Below, piece after piece: positions 28,601 through 36,500 of a stretch of DNA of 64,000 nucleotides (position 1 is the stretch's first letter; each line of letters starts with the position of its first letter). The notes under the pieces are model-generated. The model had not been told where the DNA came from and ran no database searches. It saw nothing but the letters and a program-made list of their open reading frames with translations. The stretch covers positions 22,973 through 86,972 of the forward strand of contig JBJXFF010000168.1 of assembly GCA_046153945.1 (NCBI GenBank), in the 5' to 3' direction. Source of the stretch: SXOA01 sp046153945. GTDB taxonomy: Bacteria > Planctomycetota > Planctomycetia > Pirellulales > Pirellulaceae. The position numbers were made by a program, and so were the translations under genes.

Positions 28601-29947
28601 GACGCCGACCCCAAGGTCTTTGAGCCACTCCGCAAGCCCTATGCCGAGCGGGCCGCCGCTTATCGCCACCGGCTTATCGACACCCAGCCGCAGCAATTGA
28701 CATCGCTGATTGCCTTTGCCGGCCAGGCGTATCGCCGGCCGCTGACGGAAGCGGAAGCCAAAGAACTCCGGGCGCTCTATGCGCGACTGCGAGTCCAAGA
28801 GATTCCGCACGAGGATGCCTTTCGGCTCACGCTCGCGAGAGTTCTGGTCTCGCCGGCATTCCTTTATCGCATCGAAATGCCGGGTCCCGGCGCGGGACAA
28901 GGCTCCGTCTCCGATTTTGAACTCGCCAGCCGGCTCAGTTACTTTCTCTGGTCATCCCAGCCGGACGGTGAGTTGCGACAACTCGCGGCGGCGGGAAAGT
29001 TGAGTGACCCCAGTATCCTAAAGGCGCAAACTCGGCGGATGCTTAAAAGCGAAAAGACTCGCCGACTGGCAACGGAGTTCGCCTGCCAATGGCTGCACAT
29101 TCATGATTTCGACCATCTCGACGAAAAGAGCGAGCGGCATTTTCCCACCTTCGTTGGTCTGCGCGGCGCGATGTATGAGGAATCGATCCAATTCTTCACC
29201 GACCTATTTCAAAACGACGGCTCAGTGACCGGCATCCTCGACGCCGACCATACGTTCCTCAATGAAGACCTGGCGAAGCACTATGGCATCGCCGGAGTCA
29301 CGGGAGCCGACTGGCGGCGCGTCGAGGGAGTCAAGAAATCCGGCCGCGGCGGGATTCTCGCCCAGGCGACCACGCTGGCAACGCAATCGGGTGCCTCGCG
29401 AACCAGCCCCATCCTGCGCGGCAATTGGATCAGCGAGGTACTCCTCGGCGAACGCCTGCCGCGTCCACCCAAGGGTGTCCCCGTCATTCCCGACGATGAA
29501 ACAGCCATCGCGGGCCTCACCGTGCGGCAACTCGTTGAAAAACACACGACGGACGAAAAATGCTCCGGCTGTCACAAACGGATTGATCCCTTTGGGTTTT
29601 CGCTGGAAGCCTACGACGCCATCGGCCGCCTGCGCGAAAAGGATTTTGGCGACCGACCCATCGATGTCCATGTGAAAGCCATGGATGGAGCCGAATTTGC
29701 GGGGCTCGACGGTCTTCGCAAGTATCTGCTAACCACGCGCCGCGACGCCTTTGTCCGGCAGTTTTGCAAGAAGCTCCTTGGCTACTCGCTGGGGCGCAGC
29801 GTCCAACTTTCTGATGAGCCTCTGCTGACCGAAATGCAGGCGGAACTAAAGGCTAAAAACTACAGTGGCCTCGCCGCCTTCGACCTGATAATCCAAAGCC
29901 GCCAGTTCCGCGAGATTCGGGGGCGGGAGACGGCGTATAATGATTAA
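25691..29947 (+). CDS. DUF1592/DUF1588/DUF1585-type planctomycete protein with two CxxCH motifs (PSCyt-like)
   Basis: 1418 residues from the ATG at 25691, preceded by an AGAGG site; the TTG at 25667 is a less likely start. A signal peptide ('LVLVLAMLALTCRPAAA') leads into a planctomycete cytochrome-type module with 'YCLKCHSG'. Next is a DUF1587-like part ('VVLRRLNNAEYTYTLRDLTGVD'). A long central region (about 190-870) carries beta-rich, carbohydrate-binding-like sequence and makes it larger than many relatives. The C-terminal half has 'GQAYRRPLTEAEAKELRALY' (DUF1595), 'SRLSYFLWSSQPDGEL' (DUF1592), 'LATQSGASRTSPILRGNWI' and 'EKCSGCHKRIDPFGFSLE' (DUF1588), and 'KLLGYSLGRSVQLSDEPLL' (DUF1585). 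It is probably exported and haem-binding. It usually pairs with DUF1552, whose gene is 593 nt downstream, separated here by a toxin-antitoxin cassette. Confidence 0.9.
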   Translation: MLLRFGSLVLVLAMLALTCRPAAAEQPDAKDLEKTYGGEIRPLLATYCLKCHSGDRIEAEIDLGAIGSWADVRKHPETWQKVGQMLDTNQMPPKDEKLPSPAEKEKLEKWVHGYLIMEARTRAGDPGKVVLRRLNNAEYTYTLRDLTGVDSLDPAKEFPVDGAAGEGFTNTGNALVMSPALVTKYLDAAKEIADHAILLPDGFVLSPHATRRDWTNDKLAEIRNFYRPFSDAGGGEKVNLQGIVFDTNEGGRLPLEKYLLATVAERERLTKDVKNIEVVARERKLNAKYLGLLWKSLTSKEPSLLLSPLRSHWQTAKPENAPALAAEISAWQKSLFRFGSVGHIGKVGGPQRWLEPVSPLVTQQDIRFKFPPQLPTGEITITLVTSDAGDGHEHDLALWQNPRIVAPGWPDLPLKNVRHVMRELTARREMLFAATAKYLVAADEAAASQGKSSTGELAKKHGLEADSLAAWLNYLGIGAGGNVELTGHFTNKINNSGAYDFIKGWGSDATPLLLANSSDKHVRVPGNMKPHGVAVHPSPTLRAAAGWKSPVTGKVRIEGAVTHAHPECGNGVTWLVELRRGSTRQRLATGTAQGNKEFKFGPLENVSIQAGDLVSLLIGPRDGSHSCDLTAIDLKLSTADDKDIKGKTWDLAADVSGDILAGNPHADRLGNQGVWHFYTEPEQQTATSPVIPAGSLLSKWQDAKGADARKAAAEVVQKLLSGKMPEASGTPNAALYQQLRAGGGPLLGGILRNLSAAKVEPADGTIKKDAIPSDWGLDPALFGKHPSGGEVDSASICVQAPSVLEIRLPADLVEGCELVATGGLDPKAGAEGGVQLHVLSGKAPADSGLQPAEVKVTQAGGQWTADNRRTSFASPILVNEGSQARKRIEAGFEEFRQLFPAALCYTKIVPVDEVVTLTLFYREDDHLSRLMLDEAQAKQLDKLWDELHYISQDYLTLVDALEQLIQYATQDADPKVFEPLRKPYAERAAAYRHRLIDTQPQQLTSLIAFAGQAYRRPLTEAEAKELRALYARLRVQEIPHEDAFRLTLARVLVSPAFLYRIEMPGPGAGQGSVSDFELASRLSYFLWSSQPDGELRQLAAAGKLSDPSILKAQTRRMLKSEKTRRLATEFACQWLHIHDFDHLDEKSERHFPTFVGLRGAMYEESIQFFTDLFQNDGSVTGILDADHTFLNEDLAKHYGIAGVTGADWRRVEGVKKSGRGGILAQATTLATQSGASRTSPILRGNWISEVLLGERLPRPPKGVPVIPDDETAIAGLTVRQLVEKHTTDEKCSGCHKRIDPFGFSLEAYDAIGRLREKDFGDRPIDVHVKAMDGAEFAGLDGLRKYLLTTRRDAFVRQFCKKLLGYSLGRSVQLSDEPLLTEMQAELKAKNYSGLAAFDLIIQSRQFREIRGRETAYND

Positions 29948-29967
29948 ATTCGACCTTGGAGCGCAAA

Positions 29968-30195
29968 ATGAGTTACCCTTTTCCATCCGACGTTGGCCAG
30001 CGAGTGAAGAACCAACTTGCCAATGGGCCGTATCGATCCGAGGACGAGGTTCTTCGCGCGGCTATGACGGCATTGGAGCGCGAGCGGGATGACCTGGCCG
30101 CGATCCAGGCAGGAATTGAAGACATGGAGGCGGGGCGTTATCGTCTTCTCGCGGAAGTCGATGCGGAAGTTCGCCAAAAACACAATATCCCGTGA
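29968..30195 (+). CDS. ParD-like antitoxin
   Basis: 75 residues from the ATG at 29968, with GGAG 7 nt upstream. 'FPSDVGQRVKNQLANGPYRSEDEVLRAAMTALER' fits a ribbon-helix-helix/CopG-type DNA-binding N-terminus (ParD family), and the acidic C-terminal helix ('IQAGIEDMEAGRYRLLAEVDAEV') fits the part that wraps the toxin. Its stop codon overlaps the alternative GTG start of the ParE-like gene (GTGA), the usual arrangement for a coupled type II pair. Such operons are normally autorepressed by the antitoxin; no operator was identified. Confidence 0.8.
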   Translation: MSYPFPSDVGQRVKNQLANGPYRSEDEVLRAAMTALERERDDLAAIQAGIEDMEAGRYRLLAEVDAEVRQKHNIP

Positions 30196-30524
30196 CAAGT
30201 ATGAATCGTGTTGTTGGCATTACTGATCAAGCCCGAAATCAGTTGGAGGCGGCCTTTTGCTGGTGGAAGGAAAATCGTTCGGAAGCACAAGCGGTAAAAT
30301 GGTACAACCAATTTGTAGAAGCGATTGGGACCATCACGAATAGCCCAGAGAAATATCCCCTGTCTTTGGAAAACAATTCGTTCCCTTACGAGATTCGCGA
30401 GCTTAGATTTGGTGTTGGCCGACGCAAGACCCATCGGGCAGTCTTTACCATTCGCCCCGAAATGGTTTTGGTCATTGCCGTACGACACCTAGCTCAGCAA
30501 CCGATATCTCTCGACGACGTGTAG
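30192..30524 (+). CDS. ParE/RelE-superfamily toxin
   Basis: 110 residues from the GTG at 30192 that overlaps the antitoxin stop, or 107 from the ATG at 30201. 'ITDQARNQLEAAFCWWKENRSEAQAVKWYNQF' followed by 'ELRFGVGRRKTHRAVFTIRPEMVLVIAVRHLAQQ' is the ParE/RelE barnase-like fold: helix hairpin, then 'R.l.fg....yRvlf.i....v.il.vrH'. ParE toxins poison DNA gyrase, RelE toxins cleave ribosome-bound mRNA; which applies cannot be told. The cassette sits between the DUF1592 and DUF1552 genes on the same strand, 16 nt ahead of the latter. Confidence 0.82.
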   Translation: MTSMNRVVGITDQARNQLEAAFCWWKENRSEAQAVKWYNQFVEAIGTITNSPEKYPLSLENNSFPYEIRELRFGVGRRKTHRAVFTIRPEMVLVIAVRHLAQQPISLDDV

Positions 30525-30540
30525 GAACAATGGTCTTAAC

Positions 30541-31854
30541 ATGAGCAACACAGCCACCCACTCATTCTCCCGTCGCACCTTGCTTCGCGGCCTTGGCGTT
30601 ACCATGGCTTTGCCGTGGCTGGAATCGTTGCCTGTCTGGGGTGATGAGCCGGCCAAGAATGGCAAAGCCAGCGAAGCCCCCGTCCGCCTGGCGGTTCTGT
30701 TCTCCGGCAACGGCTATCACAGCAAGGAGTGGTGGGCTAAAGGCGAGGGGAAAGGAATGGAACTGGGGCAAGTGCTTGCTCCCCTCAAGGATGTGCGTGA
30801 AAAACTGCTCTTCATCAGCGGCCTCTACAACGAGCAGGCCCTGAAGGGGAACATCCATAGTTCGCAGACGGGCAATTTGCTTTCCGGCGCTCCGCTGGCA
30901 TCCGGAGGCGACATCCGCTCGGGCACCAGCGTGGATCAGTTCCTCGCGCAGACGTACGGCCGTTCCACGAAAGTGCCGAGCCTGGTGCTGGGCTGCGAGA
31001 AATCGAATCCGTCAGTCCACAAGAATTATTCGATGCTCTACAGCTCGCATATTTCGTGGACTTCTCCTACAACTCCGACGCCACTGGAACTTTATCCGGC
31101 TCTCGCTTTCGACCGCCTGTTCAAGGATGAAGTGCAGAAGGGGGACAAAAGCGTTCTCGATGCCGTACTGGCCGACGCCAGCGATTTGCGCCGCCAGATC
31201 AGCGCCACCGACCAGCGCAAGCTCGACGAATATCTCGATAGCGTGCGGGACGTGGAGCAGCGGATCGAAAACGCCGGCAAAAAGGGTGAGCTGCAAGGGT
31301 GGCGGCCCACGCTCGACAAGCCGAATAGGGAGCGTCCCGCGGATGGGATCCCTCAAGACATCGCCGACCACATGCGGCTGATGTGCGATATTTTGGTGCT
31401 CGGTTTCCAGACCGATACCACGCGGATCACGACGCTCAAGCTCAACAACGATCATTCGTCGCTTCGCTTCCCGCATCTGGGGGTGGATTACATGATCCAC
31501 CACCTGCTGTCCCATTCGGATACGGCGGACTGGCTGAAGGTGAATCAGTTCTTTGTGGAGCAACTCGCCTACATCGCCCGCAAGCTCGATGCGATTCAGG
31601 AAGGTGAGCGAACTCTGCTCGATAACTCCATGCTCATGTTCTGCTCCAGCATGATGACCGGCGGCCACGACGCCACGCAACTGCCAATCGTGATGATCGG
31701 CCGCGGCGGCGGACGGATTGCGACGGGGAAGTCCCTCAATTACCGCGACAAGGCCAATCGCCAGGCCTGCCGCCTTTATCTCTCCATGATGGACAAGATG
31801 CAGCTTCGCCCCGGCAAATTCGGGGACGCCACGGAGCCGCTGGACGAGGTCTAA
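30541..31854 (+). CDS. DUF1552 family protein with twin-arginine leader
   Basis: 437 residues beginning 'FSRRTLLRGLGVTMALPWLESL', a Tat-type leader. Body motifs 'RLAVLFSGNGYHSKEWW', 'HSSQTGNLLSGAPL', 'SGTSVDQFLAQTYG', 'PSLVLGCEKSNPSVHKNYSMLYSSHISW', 'DVEQRIENAG' and 'TTRITTLKLNNDHSSLRFPHLGV' are those of the DUF1552 family. In planctomycetes these genes normally follow a DUF1592-type gene and are thought to act with it outside the cytoplasm; the reaction is unknown. Here the pair is separated only by the ParDE-like cassette, so all four genes may share a transcript. Confidence 0.9.
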   Translation: MSNTATHSFSRRTLLRGLGVTMALPWLESLPVWGDEPAKNGKASEAPVRLAVLFSGNGYHSKEWWAKGEGKGMELGQVLAPLKDVREKLLFISGLYNEQALKGNIHSSQTGNLLSGAPLASGGDIRSGTSVDQFLAQTYGRSTKVPSLVLGCEKSNPSVHKNYSMLYSSHISWTSPTTPTPLELYPALAFDRLFKDEVQKGDKSVLDAVLADASDLRRQISATDQRKLDEYLDSVRDVEQRIENAGKKGELQGWRPTLDKPNRERPADGIPQDIADHMRLMCDILVLGFQTDTTRITTLKLNNDHSSLRFPHLGVDYMIHHLLSHSDTADWLKVNQFFVEQLAYIARKLDAIQEGERTLLDNSMLMFCSSMMTGGHDATQLPIVMIGRGGGRIATGKSLNYRDKANRQACRLYLSMMDKMQLRPGKFGDATEPLDEV

Positions 31855-32088
31855 CGGCCAGTTTCAGCAAGTGTCTCGCTCCCCCACCGACGCCGTTTGC
31901 CGGTTTGGCAAACTTGCGCGATTATTCCGCGCATTTCCGACTTGCGGGTTCTCGCGTTCATGCCGGTTCTCGGAGTGGTGCGGGTTTTCCCGTGCGCACC
32001 GCTTATGGGGCGCATCCGGATTTTTTTCGTGGTGCCGCGTGAGGCGAACGATATTACGGAGGGATATGCCGTTTATAAGGAACTAATC

Positions 32089-33294
32089 ATGAAATGCTTT
32101 TGGCGCGGATTGTTTGTGTCACTGGTTTATCTGGCCTATGCTGGCACGGCTCGCTGCGAGGAATTCGCGCAAGCAGGTCCGGCAGCTTTGGCGGGCGATG
32201 CAGCCTGGCAAACGGAGCAGCCTCGCCGGCTCGCGGCCGCTGCCGAGCCGTTCCGCGGCGAGTTTCAACTCGTCAGCGGCGAAACGGAAGTAAGTGCCGA
32301 CGCCCCGGTGCAGTCCCCCTTGGATGCACCGATCCAGGTCGGCAAAGTCGACTTGAACGCTTGCGAAGAATGCTGCTCCCCGGTTTGGGCGCATCGCAGC
32401 GGCATTTTTGGCGAGTTGTTGATTCTGCGAGCCCGCAACGCGGAAGTCGCGTATGCCGTGGCCATTGATGGAGCGATCGTTCCTCCCCCAGTCCCGCCGA
32501 TTCAGGTGGGCCCGGTTGCCGTCGCGGATCCCGATTTCTCCGCTGGATTCCGCGTGGGCGGCGTGTATGCGATGGACGACTGCTCCAGCGTTTCCCTCAC
32601 GTATAGCGGTTTCCAGAGCAGCGGCACCAGCGCCGTGAGCACCACCGCTCCGCTGGTCTTGCGGAGCACCGTGCTCCATCCCGGGACCGCAAATGCGGGT
32701 TCGGACTTCCTGGATGCGACCGGGTTCAATAACATCCGCTTTGACCTGGTGGATGCCGACTATCGGGCCGTTTTGGCCTCCGATGACTTGTGGGTCGTCA
32801 ACTACCTGGTGGGCGCTCGCTACGCCGGACTCAATCAGCAGTTCGTCGGCGTCTATTCCGGCACCGGAACGACCGACACCTTGGCCAGCAACATGGATTT
32901 TGACGGTGGCGGCTTCCGCGTCGGCCTCGATGGCGAACGCCACGCTTGCAACAGCGGGTTCATGGTTTATGGCAAGACTTCCGCCAGCTTTGTTGCCGGT
33001 GAATTCCGCGGCCGCTACGTCCAGGGCAGCGATGTGGACCCGATTATCGTGGACACCTCCTGGAAGGCTGGCCGCATTGTCAGCATCCTGGACATGGAAC
33101 TGGGAGCCGGCTGGCAGAGTGCTTGCGGCCGCTGGCGGCTCACCAGTGGTTACATGGTAAGCGGCTGGTTCAACGCGATTCCCAACAACCAGTGGATCCA
33201 GTCGGTTCAGACCAACAACTTTGTCGGCCTGGGCAGCAACATCAACGCCATCACTTTTGATGGCTTCACGACCCGCTTGGACTTCCGCTGGTAA
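32089..33294 (+). CDS. Outer-membrane beta-barrel, Lpg1974/BBP7-like pore-forming protein
   Basis: 401 residues from the ATG at 32089 (AAGG 8 nt upstream); the frame is open further upstream but lacks a signal there. A signal peptide ('LFVSLVYLAYAGTARC') precedes a Glu/Gln-rich tether. From about residue 100 on, alternating short strands appear: 'HRSGIFGELLILRARNAEVAYA', 'FRVGGVYAMDDCSSVSLTYSG', 'WVVNYLVGARYAGLNQ', 'YGKTSASFVAGEFRGRY', 'RWRLTSGYMVSGWFNAI', and a terminal aromatic strand 'GFTTRLDFRW' ending in Trp, as in outer-membrane barrels. Planctomycetes carry many such genes. A strong terminator follows at once. Confidence 0.75.
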   Translation: MKCFWRGLFVSLVYLAYAGTARCEEFAQAGPAALAGDAAWQTEQPRRLAAAAEPFRGEFQLVSGETEVSADAPVQSPLDAPIQVGKVDLNACEECCSPVWAHRSGIFGELLILRARNAEVAYAVAIDGAIVPPPVPPIQVGPVAVADPDFSAGFRVGGVYAMDDCSSVSLTYSGFQSSGTSAVSTTAPLVLRSTVLHPGTANAGSDFLDATGFNNIRFDLVDADYRAVLASDDLWVVNYLVGARYAGLNQQFVGVYSGTGTTDTLASNMDFDGGGFRVGLDGERHACNSGFMVYGKTSASFVAGEFRGRYVQGSDVDPIIVDTSWKAGRIVSILDMELGAGWQSACGRWRLTSGYMVSGWFNAIPNNQWIQSVQTNNFVGLGSNINAITFDGFTTRLDFRW

Positions 33295-33324
33295 GCCAGT
33301 AAATACCTGCAAATTCGGCTTCCT

Positions 33325-33363
33325 AAAGGCCGAGTCAGCCCCCGCTGACTCGGCCTTTTTTTT
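33325..33363 (+). terminator. Strong rho-independent terminator after the porin gene
   Basis: A perfect 15-bp stem (33325-33339 with 33344-33358), loop CCCC, ending in a run of eight T (33356-33363). It lies 30 nt after the porin stop. Confidence 0.92.
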
Positions 33364-33581
33364 GCGCGCTCCGAGAATACCGTCAAAATGCGAAAAAACC
33401 GCGAAATCATCAAATCCGACAAACGTGTGCTAAACATGATTGACAACCCATTCTTCCCAAGTTAACCTGCTTTCCGCAGCTCAATCGCTAGTCCTTTTGT
33501 CGGGTTTCGCCCACCGGCAATCACAATTCGACTCTTTTCATTTGGGCCGTCGCCACGTCGATTCAGCTTTGGAGTAACCCC

Positions 33582-36500
33582 ATGTCGTTCACCAATGGTT
33601 CCGAACCCACTGTTTCTCGCACTGGTTCTTCACGCAAGCGGCGGCCGGCTTCGCGCCTGACGACTCGCGGCAGCAAGTGGAAGACTCGCCGCCTATTTTT
33701 GGAGCCCCTCGAAGCGCGCGTGGTTTTGGCGGCAGATTTTTTTGCTGGTCCTCTCACTGTCCCGGCAACCAATCATGCAGACGTTGGACTTGGCCGAATC
33801 AGCAACTTTGGATTTCCCGAGCCCAATCTCACTATTAGCAATCGTGGAAACACCGGCAACATTGTCGTGCAGGCGCACGAGCGCTCTGCAGTCTCGAGCG
33901 ACGCATTCGTCAATATCAACACGGGAGTCTACGGCGTCCCGACCAATGGCGACACCTGGGCCGACTCCGATTCAACCGGCCGTGTCTGGTGGACAAACCT
34001 GGACGCTGCGACAGGCGGCGTGCGCGTAGTGGAGATGGATCCCGTTACCGGTGCTCCCATTGGGTTGGGGGTCGTTGTCAACGATCCGCCTGGTACGCAG
34101 TCGGACGACCGCCAGGCCCTGGCCGCAGACAGCTTTCCAGAAAGCCCGTGGCACGACAACATCTACGTTGTTTGGACACGATTCGGCTTGGGAGGTGGCG
34201 ATAGCACGCGAGTGTTCGTGGCGAGGTCCGCCGACCATGGAGTGACATGGTTGTCCCAGGACATCGGTGCCGCGGGTTTTGACCAGCAGGTTCACATCGC
34301 TGTCGGCAGCAACGGTGATGTCTATGCCGCTTACCATCTTCAGCCGGGGTTCGTCGCCGGACAGACGTCTCTGCCGGACGGCACAAGCGGACAGGTCATC
34401 GTGTTCCGCTCCACGGACGGAGGAACAACCTGGAGCCAGACGGGAACAAATCCATTCACCGCGGGCCAAGCCGACATATCCTTCAATCGCCAGGAAAACG
34501 CCGTTGGAAATTTCGCGGGAACAGACTTTCTGACGCAAGGTTCCGTCCATCCGTATGTTTTGCCGGATCCCATCAGAAACGGGCAAGTCTATGTCATCGC
34601 CGCGGATGATACCGACAATAATCACGGTGCGGGAGACGACTCGGACCTCTACATTTCGCGATCGGATAACAACGGAGCCACCTGGACGCGAACCTTGTTG
34701 CCGACTGGCGGCGGCACTTCCTTCCAACTCTTTCCCACAGGGGTCATCGATCAATTCGGCAATCTGGTCGTCACCTGGTACGACAACCGCCGTGGCTTGG
34801 TGAATGACGGTGCGGATAACATTGCCGGCAACGGCGATGACAATTTCCTGCTCGACTGGATGGGGATGTACAGCGTAGACGGCGGCGTTAACTGGTCCGC
34901 CCCGTTCCGCATCAACGACGCGGCATTTGATCCGGACGAAGCACCTACAACTTCCTTCCAGGGTGGCCCAACCACGCGGATCGGCGAGTATTTCGGCCTC
35001 GATCTTTTTGGCGGCACGGCATACGTCGCATTTAATGGCAACACTCCCGCCACCCCCGGGGTCGCTCAACAGGTGTTCTTCGATGCCTTTGCCATCAACG
35101 GAACACTGCAAATCACGGGCGACGACAATGGCCCCACGAACGACGAATTTCTTATCCGCCGGCTGGCGGCGGATACCGACTATGTCGAAATCTTTGTGAA
35201 TGGCGTTCAGCAGTATTTTGGCCTGTTTGAGGCGCTGACCCGCGTGGACTTTGCGGGCATGGCGGGCAACGACCGACTGGTGGTTGACAGCAGCAACGGA
35301 CTTCTGAATTTCGCCGCCGGGATCAACTTCAACGGCGGCACTGGCTTTGATCGACTCGACCTTACGCAAACGGGCGGTCCGACGCGCAACAGCAGCCGCG
35401 TGAATGTGGGCGCAAACCCAGGTGATGGCCAGAGCATCATCGACACTCAGGTCGTCAACTTCCAGAATATCGCGCCCCTCACCGACAATGTGCCGGCCAC
35501 GACGTTCACCCTCTCCAGTGCGCCGGGCATCGCCAGCTTGCTCGATGCAGATAACGCGATCAATTACACCGCTGCCCAGATTCTGACCACCGCGGGCCGC
35601 ATCACCGTCGATAACTTCGAGCCAGTGGAGTTCGACAACAAGACCAATGTCGTAATCAACGCCGGTGCCGGCAGCGACACGATCAACCTCAACAATCAAA
35701 CGACTCCTTCCGGCCTGACCGGCACCATTACGGTCGCCGGCGGCGATCCAACCGGCAGCGATACCCTCATCCTCAACGGGATCAGCGGGCTGCTCGACAA
35801 CCTCCGCTATCTCCCCACCAATGTAGGCGCCGGCACTGTCGTCAATGACGGAGCTTCCCAGCCGAACGTCTTGTTCACGGGTACGGAACACCTGACGCTG
35901 GTCATTCAGCAAGCGGATGGCGACGGAGTCCGCGTGGACGGCACTACGGGGAACGACGCCGTCGAATACTCCCACGGCGCAACTAGCGGCAGCGGGTCGT
36001 TCGCGGGGACGATGGATCAAACCGGAGTCGGCGTCGGCCCCTTCACGATGACGCCGATGAGCTACAGCGGAGCTTCTCCGGCGGCCAATGACAGCGACGT
36101 CAACTTCTTCAATCCAGGGGGGACCGACTCCTTCGTGTTCAACGGCACCTCGGCCGATGACACCATCGACATTCGCACGGGCGAAGCGGGCGGCACCGAA
36201 TTCCAAAACACGCTCAACGGCATCGTAGTTTCACGCCTCGAGGTTTTCAACGTCGCCAGCACCCTGGCCCGCGGCTTGGCCGGGAACGACGCTTTCAACG
36301 TCACCCCTCCCGCCGGCCCAGCCGCGGTCACCCTCCGCGTTGAAGGGGGAGACTCCGACTCCAGCAGCGACACGATCAACTACAGGCCCGTCGCGAACGC
36401 CAACACGACCATCAATCTGGTTGCCTCGACGATTACCTCGAGCACCGCAAACCCGCTGAGCTTCAGCGGAATTGAGCACATCGTCGAAACCTCTAGTGGT

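Noticed and set aside
32119..33312. 397-codon minus-strand open frame over the porin gene
   Set aside because: The plus strand has a signal peptide, barrel strands and a matching terminator; the minus frame has none of these.
33972..36206. 744-codon open frame on the minus strand inside the giant dockerin gene
   Set aside because: It lies wholly antisense to a gene with clear domains, has no ribosome-binding site or family resemblance, and long antisense frames are expected in GC-rich, repeat-rich coding sequence.
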